DNA of 32,276 nucleotides from an uncultured delta proteobacterium (lineage in GTDB: Bacteria; Desulfobacterota; Syntrophia; Syntrophales; Smithellaceae): NCBI GenBank assembly GCA_903907985.1, contig CAIVQG010000016.1, positions 1 to 32,276 on the forward strand. The letters run 5' to 3'. Position numbers and translations under genes: made by a program. This document shows positions 11,067-17,984 of this stretch, piece after piece. The notes under the pieces are model-generated. The model made no database searches and had not been told where the DNA came from. It saw only the letters and a list, made by a program, of their open reading frames with translations. The number at the start of each line of letters is the position of its first letter. The first letter of the stretch is position 1.

Positions 11067-11095
11067 TTTATATAAATTCATATCTTCCATAACAA
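11067..11095 (-). promoter_or_regulatory. Candidate sigma-70-type promoter for typA
   Basis: On the minus strand TTGTTA (11095-11090) and TATAAA (11072-11067) are separated by 17 bases, about 100 bases before the typA start. It is a match to the consensus by eye only. Confidence 0.4.
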
Positions 11096-11125
11096 AAAGA
11101 CTTGCATTTGACCAGCTATTTCTTT

Positions 11126-11177
11126 AGGAGCCGTTACCAAATAACCTGTTCTATTTCTCAACTTCGTTACGGCTCCT
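11126..11177. repeat. Inverted repeat AGGAGCCGT/ACGGCTCCT
   Basis: AGGAGCCGT (11126-11134) and ACGGCTCCT (11169-11177) are perfect 9-base inverted copies 34 bases apart. They are GC-rich in an AT-rich spacer. A T run (TAATTTTTT) follows only about 13 bases later, so it is not a standard terminator. It could be a hairpin, an operator or the ends of a lost small element. Confidence 0.4.
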
Positions 11178-11273
11178 TATGCCGGTTGCTATAATTTTTT
11201 AATCATATTGATTTTGAACAACGGCTTAGCCTTACTTAACCTGGGGAAAACTGATTTCGTGGATTTGTTTCCA

Positions 11274-11303
11274 TTGACATGGAGCGCATCTCTCGTTTAT
11301 ATT
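11274..11303 (+). promoter_or_regulatory. Sigma-70-type promoter for the transglutaminase-like gene
   Basis: TTGACA (11274-11279) is an exact -35 box and TATATT (11298-11303) a good -10 box, 18 bases apart. The start codon is 33 bases beyond the -10 box, with GGAGA before it. Confidence 0.65.
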
Positions 11304-11335
11304 GTTCCACACTTTAGACAACTGGAGATATTCCT

Positions 11336-13030
11336 ATGAAAAAGATTGCTGGTTTAATATTCTTAGGTATGGCGGCATTAGCAGCTCCCAGCTTTGCTGA
11401 AAATTTTATCGTGAAAGGTGATATGGCTTCGACAATTCATTATGAGTTGCAGCACCAGATTACCGCCGGCGATGCCATGCGCAAATTGTCTTTGAGCTTT
11501 GTTCTGCCTCAGAGCTTCGAATCCCCAACTTATAGCCAGCAGATAACCAACTTGAAAATATCGTTTTCTCCAGAAGCACAGGATAGAAAAACATCAACAG
11601 ATGCTCGCGGCAATAGTACGATTCTTGCTACCTGGACAAATGTTCCCGATAAAGTTAATGCTATTATTTCTTTTGATGCGGCCAACCATACCGGATTGAA
11701 GCTTCTCGAAACGGATGCGCCTTTTCCACTGACGAACCTTTCTTCCGATATGGCCGACTATTTAAAGGCTACGGCGCAAGTGCAGTCGGATAATCCGGAA
11801 ATTCGCAAGTTGTCTTTGCAGTTAACAAAAGATGTAAAAACCCAATTTGATGCCGTACAGCGGGTTGTTTCCTGGGTAGTAGATAATGTGCGCTACGTCA
11901 GCCCTCCGGCACAGTACGATGCCGTTTATTCTCTGGAATCGGGTAAAGGAAACTGTCAGAATTTTTCGCATCTGGCCGCAGCTCTTTTGCGTTCAGTGGG
12001 TGTTCCGGTGCGTATTGTCAACGGGGTTACTTTGAATCAACCTTTTGATATAAAATGGGAAAAAGGAACGCTGACTTTTAAAATGGGGCAAGGCCGACAT
12101 TCCTGGATTGAAATATGGTTCCCCGATAAAGGATGGGTGCCTTACGACCCGCAAAATATGCAGCTTTTCGTTTCCAACCGTTTTGTCCGCATTGAAGTTG
12201 GTGTAGATAATAACGAAACAAAAAATGACGGTTTAGTGCGCTGGTCACAAGCGACTGACGCCCGTACCAAACCAAAACTGCAGGAAACAATTGATGCTAA
12301 CTTTATTTCCGATTCCGTTAAATTTCAGGGAACCCGCCAGAGTTACGGACCGAAGAATTTGCTTCTAGGACCCGGCGTAAAAGCTGAGTTTAAGAAAATT
12401 GCCATGATTCCTCCGCCACCACCCGTTGTCATTCCGGAAGACCAAAAGAAATTACTGCGCTTTTTAGTTCCCTTTGTTTACGGTAATCTGGATTTCCCGG
12501 AAGATATTGATTTTGCTTTTCCCCGTTCCACCACCGCATCCGGCGCTAATAACTATGAAATGTCCCGCAATTTTCTGGTGGAGACAGCCGAATATGTAAC
12601 AACCAAAGCAACACAGTATGCGCAAGTTGTTGTTTTAAAGCAGCCGCTGAAACTGCAAAAAGTTGCCCTGGCCCTGCATAAATTCGGTGGCGAAGGCTGG
12701 CTGTGGGCCGATATTTTTCAAGATGATCAGGGCAAGCCTGGTACACCTCTCTATACAAGTGAGATGATCAACCTGGATCACCTTTCCCTGAAGCCCGGTT
12801 ACCGCTGGGTCAATTTTGATTTCAAGAAAGATTCCCCTGTTTTAATGCCCGGTTCTTACTGGATAGCGCTGGGTTTTTCCGGCAGCCCGATTATTAATTG
12901 GTTTTATACTTATGGCAAACCGGTAGGCCCCGTCTACGGAACCCGCTATAAAGGTGTTTTTCAGGATGATTGGAGCGGGGCGCTCAGTTATGAATTTAAC
13001 TACCGGGTTAGGGGGTTGACGGTAAAATAG
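11336..13030 (+). CDS. Exported transglutaminase-like (cysteine-protease fold) protein
   Basis: 564 residues. The N-terminus (MKKIAGLIFLGMAALAAPSFA) is a clear Sec signal peptide with likely cleavage after Ala21, so the protein is periplasmic or secreted. Residues 25-150 are a beta-rich N-terminal domain. The transglutaminase-like core at about 155-275 has the full triad: Cys207 in GKGNCQNF, His255 in GRHSWIEIW and Asp271 in PYDP. A Pro-rich linker (IPPPPPVV, 358-365) leads to a C-terminal domain of about 190 residues that I do not recognise; it contains WLWADIFQDDQGKPG and WVNFDFKKDSPVLMPGSYWIAL and looks like a beta-sandwich, carbohydrate-binding-like fold. Bacterial members of this superfamily are usually peptidases or transamidases. 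The substrate is unknown. The gene stands alone with its own promoter. Confidence 0.88.
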   Translation: MKKIAGLIFLGMAALAAPSFAENFIVKGDMASTIHYELQHQITAGDAMRKLSLSFVLPQSFESPTYSQQITNLKISFSPEAQDRKTSTDARGNSTILATWTNVPDKVNAIISFDAANHTGLKLLETDAPFPLTNLSSDMADYLKATAQVQSDNPEIRKLSLQLTKDVKTQFDAVQRVVSWVVDNVRYVSPPAQYDAVYSLESGKGNCQNFSHLAAALLRSVGVPVRIVNGVTLNQPFDIKWEKGTLTFKMGQGRHSWIEIWFPDKGWVPYDPQNMQLFVSNRFVRIEVGVDNNETKNDGLVRWSQATDARTKPKLQETIDANFISDSVKFQGTRQSYGPKNLLLGPGVKAEFKKIAMIPPPPPVVIPEDQKKLLRFLVPFVYGNLDFPEDIDFAFPRSTTASGANNYEMSRNFLVETAEYVTTKATQYAQVVVLKQPLKLQKVALALHKFGGEGWLWADIFQDDQGKPGTPLYTSEMINLDHLSLKPGYRWVNFDFKKDSPVLMPGSYWIALGFSGSPIINWFYTYGKPVGPVYGTRYKGVFQDDWSGALSYEFNYRVRGLTVK

Positions 13031-13034
13031 CATT

Positions 13035-13061
13035 AATCGGGGAATTTAAATTTCCTCGATT
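13035..13061. terminator. Candidate bidirectional hairpin between convergent genes
   Basis: AATCGGGGAA (13035-13044) pairs with TTCCTCGATT (13052-13061) over 10 bp with one G-U pair and a 7-base loop. It sits just after the transglutaminase stop and before the convergent Fe-S gene. There is no strong T tract, so termination would be modest. Confidence 0.45.
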
Positions 13062-13090
13062 CCGAGTCTATAGGTGGAGTTAATTGTCAC

Positions 13091-13792
13091 TCATTTCCGG
13101 CCATAGGGACAAACATATAAACACAAGCCGCAAACAGCTTCCTTTTCTTTTTGCTTCAGCGCCTCAAAATACTGATCACATTTTTCAGCCTGATAACGCA
13201 TCTCGCGCGGTTCTTCGTTTTTAAACGGCCTTCCCGTAAACGCATGGATAGGGCATATTTTCACACATTCATCACATTCTCCGCATTTTTCATCCAACGG
13301 TTCTCCTGTTGGTTGCAGGAGAGCATCGGTGAGAATGGAGACAAAGCGCACTCGCGGTCCATGCTCCGGAGTAATCAATAAGCAATTCTTGCCAATCCAG
13401 CCTAATCCGGCCAGATGAGCTCCCGTTTTGTGCGAAAAAGAAGCGCATATTTTTTCATCATCAACTCTTTCGGCAGCAGGCAGGGGCAGCACTTTAAAAC
13501 CCATTCGTTGAATGCGGTTACTCAAACGGGAAGCCGCGAAATCAAGCCTCTGATTGATTATCTCATAGGCATGTTTATAGTTTAAACGGACGGCATAGTC
13601 GGCGCGACGGGGTAAAGAATCAACTGCAGCATGCGGTAGAACTATGCCCAGCGAGATGCAATAGGGATAGCCCCGGACAATTTCACCTCCTTGAGCGAGG
13701 ATGACATCAGTTGCACAATTTAAATCGGCGACACCAAAATAATCAATACTCTCCAGCAATGATGCTTCTTTCAAGGTTTCATTTAAGTTCAT
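13091..13792 (-). CDS. QueG-like double 4Fe-4S cluster protein
   Basis: 233 residues, related to the iron-sulfur half of epoxyqueuosine reductase (QueG). SHKTGAHLAGLGWIGKNCLL at 120-139 is the typical QueG-family segment. The ferredoxin-like part has Cys170, 173, 176 and 180 (CGECDECVKICP), Cys205, and Cys221, 224 and 228 (CGLCLYVCP), enough for two 4Fe-4S clusters. It lacks the C-terminal extension of full QueG (about 350-380 residues), so I do not call it queG. Many anaerobes carry such short paralogues with no assigned substrate. Its ATG directly follows the TAG of the HD hydrolase gene, and GGGGAGG inside that gene is its ribosome binding site, so the two are translationally coupled. Confidence 0.85.
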   Translation of the reverse strand: MNLNETLKEASLLESIDYFGVADLNCATDVILAQGGEIVRGYPYCISLGIVLPHAAVDSLPRRADYAVRLNYKHAYEIINQRLDFAASRLSNRIQRMGFKVLPLPAAERVDDEKICASFSHKTGAHLAGLGWIGKNCLLITPEHGPRVRFVSILTDALLQPTGEPLDEKCGECDECVKICPIHAFTGRPFKNEEPREMRYQAEKCDQYFEALKQKEKEAVCGLCLYVCPYGRK

Positions 13793-14365
13793 CTATGCCT
13801 CCCCGACGGCTGAATCCTTTTCTTGCGCCAGTTTCTTTTGTGCATCGGCCAGTACTTCATCAAAATATATTTCCAACTTTACATTTACACCGCGCAGACC
13901 GGCAATGACAGCATCAGCCCATGCCAAATAATCAACCCTTCTTTGACAGGACCAATTCCGTGGCGGAAAATTGGCGATATCGCTGATATTGCAAATTTTG
14001 TCGGCCAGCTTTAATTGCCTAGCGCGGTCCGAAAGAAGGGACGACTTCTCAATCTGCTTGAGCTTTCTTTCCTGCTTCGGCAAACTCTTGTCGTCAGTGA
14101 CTTCCAGAATAAGTGCCAGAATATCATCTCCGAAATTAAGGCGGATTTCCTCAGGTGTGGTATTTGTGTCTTCAATAGTGTCATGAAGAAGTGCACCAAC
14201 GATCGTGGTAATGTCGTAGATCTCACCGATAGTCCATAAAACATTGGCAACTTCAATGGGATGGTTGATGTAAGGCGAAGCCCGTTCATCTTTCCGGCGG
14301 TGATTACGGTGTTTTTCCGCGGAGAAATTCAACGCTTTCAAAAATAAGGAAATGTCATTGTGCAA
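13793..14365 (-). CDS. Small HD-domain hydrolase of the SpoT/MESH1 (alarmone hydrolase) type
   Basis: About 190 residues, a stand-alone version of the RelA/SpoT hydrolase domain. Key residues from the chosen start are His35 in YINHPIEVA, His61-Asp62 in ALLHDTIEDT with Glu65-Asp66, and Asp122 with Asn126 in KLADKICNISD. These are the metal and substrate positions of (p)ppGpp and MESH1-like hydrolases. There is no synthetase, TGS or ACT domain. I chose the TTG start at 14365 because AAAGGAG lies 8 bases before it and the family begins near ALNFSAEKHR; an in-frame ATG at 14395 lacks a ribosome binding site. The likely reaction is removal of the 3' pyrophosphate of (p)ppGpp or a related phosphatase activity, by homology only. 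Its stop abuts the start of the Fe-S gene. Confidence 0.88.
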   Translation of the reverse strand: MHNDISLFLKALNFSAEKHRNHRRKDERASPYINHPIEVANVLWTIGEIYDITTIVGALLHDTIEDTNTTPEEIRLNFGDDILALILEVTDDKSLPKQERKLKQIEKSSLLSDRARQLKLADKICNISDIANFPPRNWSCQRRVDYLAWADAVIAGLRGVNVKLEIYFDEVLADAQKKLAQEKDSAVGEA

Positions 14366-14682
14366 AACATTATCTCCTTTATGGCAATTTACCATAATTA
14401 GGAAATCTATGCAAAGAATCCTGCTAACGTTGCAATTTTCTCTTTTTACGAGGTCAGTCTGCATTGCCGGTTAGGCAGTATTCTCTTTATAGGTTAAATT
14501 TTATTATTTTCAACCGAAGCTTTTGATGATTGTGCCTGTTTTATGTGAAGGGTACAAGCAGCCATGATTCCTCAGACCACGCACCACGGCGTCTTCCCGT
14601 CTATCTTTTTATCTTGACTTTATGGAGGAAGTGATCTTTAAAATTTACCTACCATCCTACAGAAGGAAGTGAGGAACAATAT
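14366..14682. other. Divergent intergenic region between the HD hydrolase and exported-protein genes
   Basis: About 317 bases. The ribosome binding site of the HD gene (AAAGGAG, minus strand) and an AAGGAAG for the plus-strand gene lie at the two ends. A weak plus-strand promoter candidate is TTGACT (14614-14619) with an AT-rich box 17 bases later. Nothing else is recognisable. Confidence 0.4.
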
Positions 14683-15270
14683 ATGAGACTTAAAAGCTCA
14701 ATGATTTTTTTTGCTATTGTCGGAATGATGTTGTTTTTTACGCAACTAAATTCAACAGCGTTAGCTTTTGACAATATTTCTGATTTTATTCTCAAGGTAA
14801 ACCCCGGCGCGCAGGCTTCAGCAATTCCCGAAGATTTTTTGCGATCCGGCAGTGATGACGAATATGGTTATGCTTACGAAGGTTATATAGACGGCTATAA
14901 AATAATCTGCCGGACAAAAAACGGTCGGGTTAAATCAGTGCATGCGCAAAAGGAGTTTAATACGGCGGATCTCAGTGCACAACATGCTTACAATAATATT
15001 TTGGGGAGTGTGTTGAGCAAGTTGATGAAAAAATACAACGGTACGTTATTTATTGAAAAGGGCAGGGGAGAAAGCACTGATAAAATGCCCTATGAGTTTG
15101 GCGAGTACTGTTATTATACGGCCCTCCGCGGTGAAGGAAAAACAATCAAGACCAAAGAGTTTAATTTAGGTTTCTGGTTTGATCTGGGTATCTGGAAACG
15201 TTGCGATAACGATAAGTATAATAGCTCCAATCCCGGCAAAGTAATAATAGAATTTAAACCAGCAAATTAA
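14683..15270 (+). CDS. Exported protein of unknown function
   Basis: 195 residues I do not recognise. The first 28 residues (MRLKSSMIFFAIVGMMLFFT...STALA) form a typical signal peptide, with likely cleavage after STALA before FDN, so the mature protein is about 167 residues and probably periplasmic or secreted. It is rich in Tyr, Lys, Asp and Gly, with a Tyr/Gly/Asp-rich stretch at 56-72 (DDEYGYAYEGYIDGY). Three cysteines (in IICRTK, EYCYYT and KRCDN) could form one disulfide. There is no lipobox and no transmembrane segment after the signal. A good ribosome binding site (AAGGAAG) precedes the ATG. It is convergent with a decayed adaptor gene, and context gives no hint of function. Confidence 0.8.
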   Translation: MRLKSSMIFFAIVGMMLFFTQLNSTALAFDNISDFILKVNPGAQASAIPEDFLRSGSDDEYGYAYEGYIDGYKIICRTKNGRVKSVHAQKEFNTADLSAQHAYNNILGSVLSKLMKKYNGTLFIEKGRGESTDKMPYEFGEYCYYTALRGEGKTIKTKEFNLGFWFDLGIWKRCDNDKYNSSNPGKVIIEFKPAN

Positions 15271-15279
15271 AAGCCTGAA

Positions 15280-15790
15280 CTATTTCCGAGCGCAAATCCA
15301 TGTACCGTCGCTGATTGTATCAGCGGGATGGACTACTACCTTTTCGTTTTCCTGCAAACCGGAGATAATTGCTGTCCTTAAGCTATTTCTCTGGCCGGCT
15401 TGAATTAAGCGCTTGCGGGCATTTGCTTTTTCGGAAGTAAAGACGGCCCAGTCATGTCCTACACGGAAAAGAGCACTGGTGGGTACTTGCAGCACATTTT
15501 TGCCCTCCCAGACAACAAAATGCGCTTCCAGTCGGTAAGCGTCGCCCAGTGCGCGCCATATTTCAATAGGTGATGTAATATCAGCAATAACTAATACTCT
15601 TTGTTCTTCCACGCCCAGGCTTGATATTTTGGTAAAACCGCCCGGTTCGACAATCCGCACAGTTCCTGCAAGCGTTCCCTCGCCACGCTCTCCTTTTCGA
15701 TAGCAGCATTCAGGGTGGCCCCGGCGGTCGTAATGGTCACTTCCGCTTCCGCGCGGCTGCGGGGATCAATGACAAACGATGATTGTGGCA
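15280..15790 (-). pseudogene. Remnant of an HlyD/RND-type efflux membrane-fusion protein gene
   Basis: Two pieces of one membrane-fusion protein lie in different frames. The upstream piece (about 15790-15660) reads SSFVIDPRSRAEAEV...ATLNAAIEKESVARERLQEL, typical of the entry into the alpha-helical hairpin of adaptors of the DPRxRAEAE type. The downstream piece (15660-15280) reads RIVEPGGFTKISSLGVEEQRVLVIAD and continues through LQVPTSALFR to the C-terminus, the beta-barrel and membrane-proximal part of the same family. The remaining hairpin and lipoyl half are missing, consistent with an internal deletion that joined the pieces out of frame near 15660. The N-terminal 80-100 residues are missing too: the remnant runs straight into the 3' end of the kinase gene. 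No partner RND pump or outer-membrane gene is in the window. Confidence 0.8.
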
Positions 15791-15829
15791 CAGTCTCTGT
15801 GGCGAGATGGCAGGAGTGTCGCCGGGAAA

Positions 15830-17788
15830 TTAACCGGGATCCAGAATTTCCCGGACTTTCTTGGCCAGAGAGTTCATTTTGACGGGCTTCTGAATAAATC
15901 CCTTGCATCCCCTTTCGAGGATTTGTGTGGCCTGACCCTCGACACTGTAACCACTCGACAGGAGAACCTTGACCTCCGGATTGATATCTTTCAAGCGATC
16001 GAATGTATCACCCCCGCTGATTCCCGGCAGGATCATGTCGAGAATGACCAGATCGATCTTGCGCCATTTTTCCATATAAACGGCGAATGCCTCTTGTCCG
16101 CTTCCGGCTAGATAGACATGATAGCCAAGGCTTTCCAGCATTTCCTTGGACACCCTGGCCACTACCTCCTCGTCATCAACAACGAGAATTGTTTCCGTTC
16201 CCCGGGTGGCAGTGGTGAATGATTTTTTATCCTCAATCGGCGTCTTCAGGGATGCGGGCAGATAGATGATGAAGGTTGCCCCTTTTCCCGGTTCACTCTC
16301 GATATTGATATATCCGCCATGGTTCTTAATGATCCCGTAAGCAGACGCGAGACCCAGGCCGGACCCCCGACCTTTTTCCTTGGTCGTGAAGAAGGGATCG
16401 AATGCCCTCTGCTTTGTGGCCTCATCCATGCCCACACCGGTGTCCTGGACGGACAGACGAACATAATCTCCCGGGGGAATCGAATAAATTGTCGAATGGC
16501 TCTCTCCGAGAACAATATTGGCGCTTTCCAGAGATAAATCACCACCCGTCGGCATGGCTTGCCCGGCGTTGACTAACAGATTCAGCAGAACCTGCTCGAT
16601 TTGTCCTCTGTCCACTTCCACGCTCCAAAGGTTATCTTGCAATTGCCATTGAATACTGATCTCTTTTTTTGTCCGGCCGAACAGTTGTGTGACCTTGGTG
16701 ACGAGTCTATTCAGATTCGTCGGCAGCAGCTCGTATTTACCGCCGCGGGCAAAACCCAGCAGCTGTCGTGTGAGTTCCGCTCCGCTCTGGACCAGCTTTT
16801 CAATGCCACTGAGCTTCTCGTATCGGTCATCTGCAGAGTCTGTCTTCAGCATGGCCAAAGACGCATAACCCTGAATGCCCATAAGAATGTTATTAAAATC
16901 ATGAGCTATACCTCCCGCCAGGGTCCCGAGGGCATCCATCTTCTGGGCTTGCAGAAATTGTTCTTCGAGTTTTTTTCGATCCGAAATATCAATCAGGGAG
17001 GCTACGCTTTGCATCGTTTCCTGCATCAGATCAACTCTGATTAGAGTGTCCTTAGTCTGACCGCTTTTGGTTACGATCTGCGAGAAATACTGTTTGGGAG
17101 CGGCATCCGGCTGTTGTCTCCGGAGGTCATGATAGCCGATCATTCTGTCCCGATGTGTTTCTTTTATCAATTCCATCCACAGCATGCGACCTTCGAGTTC
17201 CTGTTTCGAGAACTCAGTCAGTTTTTCAAATTCATCATTCACCAGGGAGATGCGTTTGTCCTTCTCCAGAATGACCATCGCCGTGCCGGTATTCTCAAAA
17301 ATTCTCCGGTAACGGCTTTCGGATTCACGTAGCGCCGCCTCGGCCTGCCGGCGTTGGGTGATGTCATAAAGATAGATGATAAAGGTTTTGTTGCCCTCGG
17401 TGTCAATTGAGGATACCGAAACCTCCACAGGACACACCTGTCCATCCGGTAGAATGACACTGGATTCATGTCTTGCCGGCACCTGTTCTTCCCGTTCTCG
17501 CTGCCGATAGTAATTAATAAGCCTTTTTTGATCATCCGGATGGACAAATTTCGTGATCCTCTCACCCAAAATATCATTCAGATTGTTTATGCCGAGTGTT
17601 TGCATAATTTTAGAATTGGCATACACAAAATTACCATCGCAGACGGCAACAACACCGTCACTGGAATGTTCCAGTGCAGTCCGGTAAAGTTCCTTTTTTT
17701 GCTTCTCTGTCCTCAGCAGTTCCTGGCCTGCGGCCAAAGCCTGACGCAAATTATCCAGATCAGCCTCGGCTGTGTTCATTCCCTTCAT
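15830..17788 (-). CDS. Cytoplasmic hybrid histidine kinase (PAS-PAS-HisKA-HATPase-REC)
   Basis: 652 residues from the chosen ATG (MKGMNTAEAD), with GGGGAG upstream; the open frame extends 22 codons further but looks non-coding. A short coiled-coil leads to PAS domain 1 (about 34-148, ending YDITQRR) and PAS 2 (about 152-275, ending IDISDRKK). The dimerisation/phosphoacceptor box [11 protein letters not shown] has His296. The ATPase domain shows an N box (NLLVNAGQA), G1 (DTGVGM) and G2 (GRGSGLGLA). The C-terminal receiver (532-652) has the acidic DDE at 538-540, phosphoacceptor Asp584 and Lys634. No transmembrane segment is present, so it senses a cytoplasmic signal. No output regulator is adjacent; it lies downstream of the chemoreceptor gene on the same strand. 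Confidence 0.93.
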   Translation of the reverse strand: MKGMNTAEADLDNLRQALAAGQELLRTEKQKKELYRTALEHSSDGVVAVCDGNFVYANSKIMQTLGINNLNDILGERITKFVHPDDQKRLINYYRQREREEQVPARHESSVILPDGQVCPVEVSVSSIDTEGNKTFIIYLYDITQRRQAEAALRESESRYRRIFENTGTAMVILEKDKRISLVNDEFEKLTEFSKQELEGRMLWMELIKETHRDRMIGYHDLRRQQPDAAPKQYFSQIVTKSGQTKDTLIRVDLMQETMQSVASLIDISDRKKLEEQFLQAQKMDALGTLAGGIAHDFNNILMGIQGYASLAMLKTDSADDRYEKLSGIEKLVQSGAELTRQLLGFARGGKYELLPTNLNRLVTKVTQLFGRTKKEISIQWQLQDNLWSVEVDRGQIEQVLLNLLVNAGQAMPTGGDLSLESANIVLGESHSTIYSIPPGDYVRLSVQDTGVGMDEATKQRAFDPFFTTKEKGRGSGLGLASAYGIIKNHGGYINIESEPGKGATFIIYLPASLKTPIEDKKSFTTATRGTETILVVDDEEVVARVSKEMLESLGYHVYLAGSGQEAFAVYMEKWRKIDLVILDMILPGISGGDTFDRLKDINPEVKVLLSSGYSVEGQATQILERGCKGFIQKPVKMNSLAKKVREILDPG

Positions 17789-17894
17789 GCGATCATGTCT
17801 CCCCGACGAAAAAAAATAGCTGCGCCCTATAACACAAACAAAAGAAATCTGCATGATTTTTTTTCGCTAGCGGGGAAATGGGATTAACGATAAG

Positions 17895-17952
17895 CTTTCA
17901 TTCTGGGTATAAATATTAAGTAATGTGCTGTTATTTAAACCCAGAATGAAGG
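17895..17952. repeat. Long interrupted inverted repeat between chemoreceptor and kinase genes
   Basis: TTCATTCTGGGT (17897-17908) and ACCCAGAATGAA (17939-17950) are perfect 12-base inverted copies. Inside them, after one A-A mismatch, TAAATA (17910-17915) pairs with TATTTA (17932-17937), leaving a 16-base loop. Outside, one G-U and one C-G pair extend it to 17895/17952. Neither side has a T tract. It could be an mRNA hairpin, an operator or the remains of a small mobile element. Confidence 0.65.
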
Positions 17953-17984
17953 AAGATGTCTGAAGAGATTATTTTATAATTATT

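Larger units (their letters stand above)
10969..11335. other. Divergent intergenic region between typA and the transglutaminase gene
   Basis: About 370 AT-rich bases with no gene. It holds a candidate minus-strand promoter for typA, a 9-bp inverted repeat with a long loop, and a good plus-strand promoter just before the transglutaminase gene. Nothing else is recognisable. Confidence 0.6.

Noticed and set aside
13091-13792. Calling the Fe-S protein queG
   Set aside because: It has the QueG-like segment and two clusters but lacks the length and C-terminal part of real epoxyqueuosine reductase.
17765-17800. A four-codon mini-frame ATG ATC GCA TGA overlapping the kinase start
   Set aside because: It sits at the ribosome binding site and overlaps the start ATG, but such short frames are common by chance.
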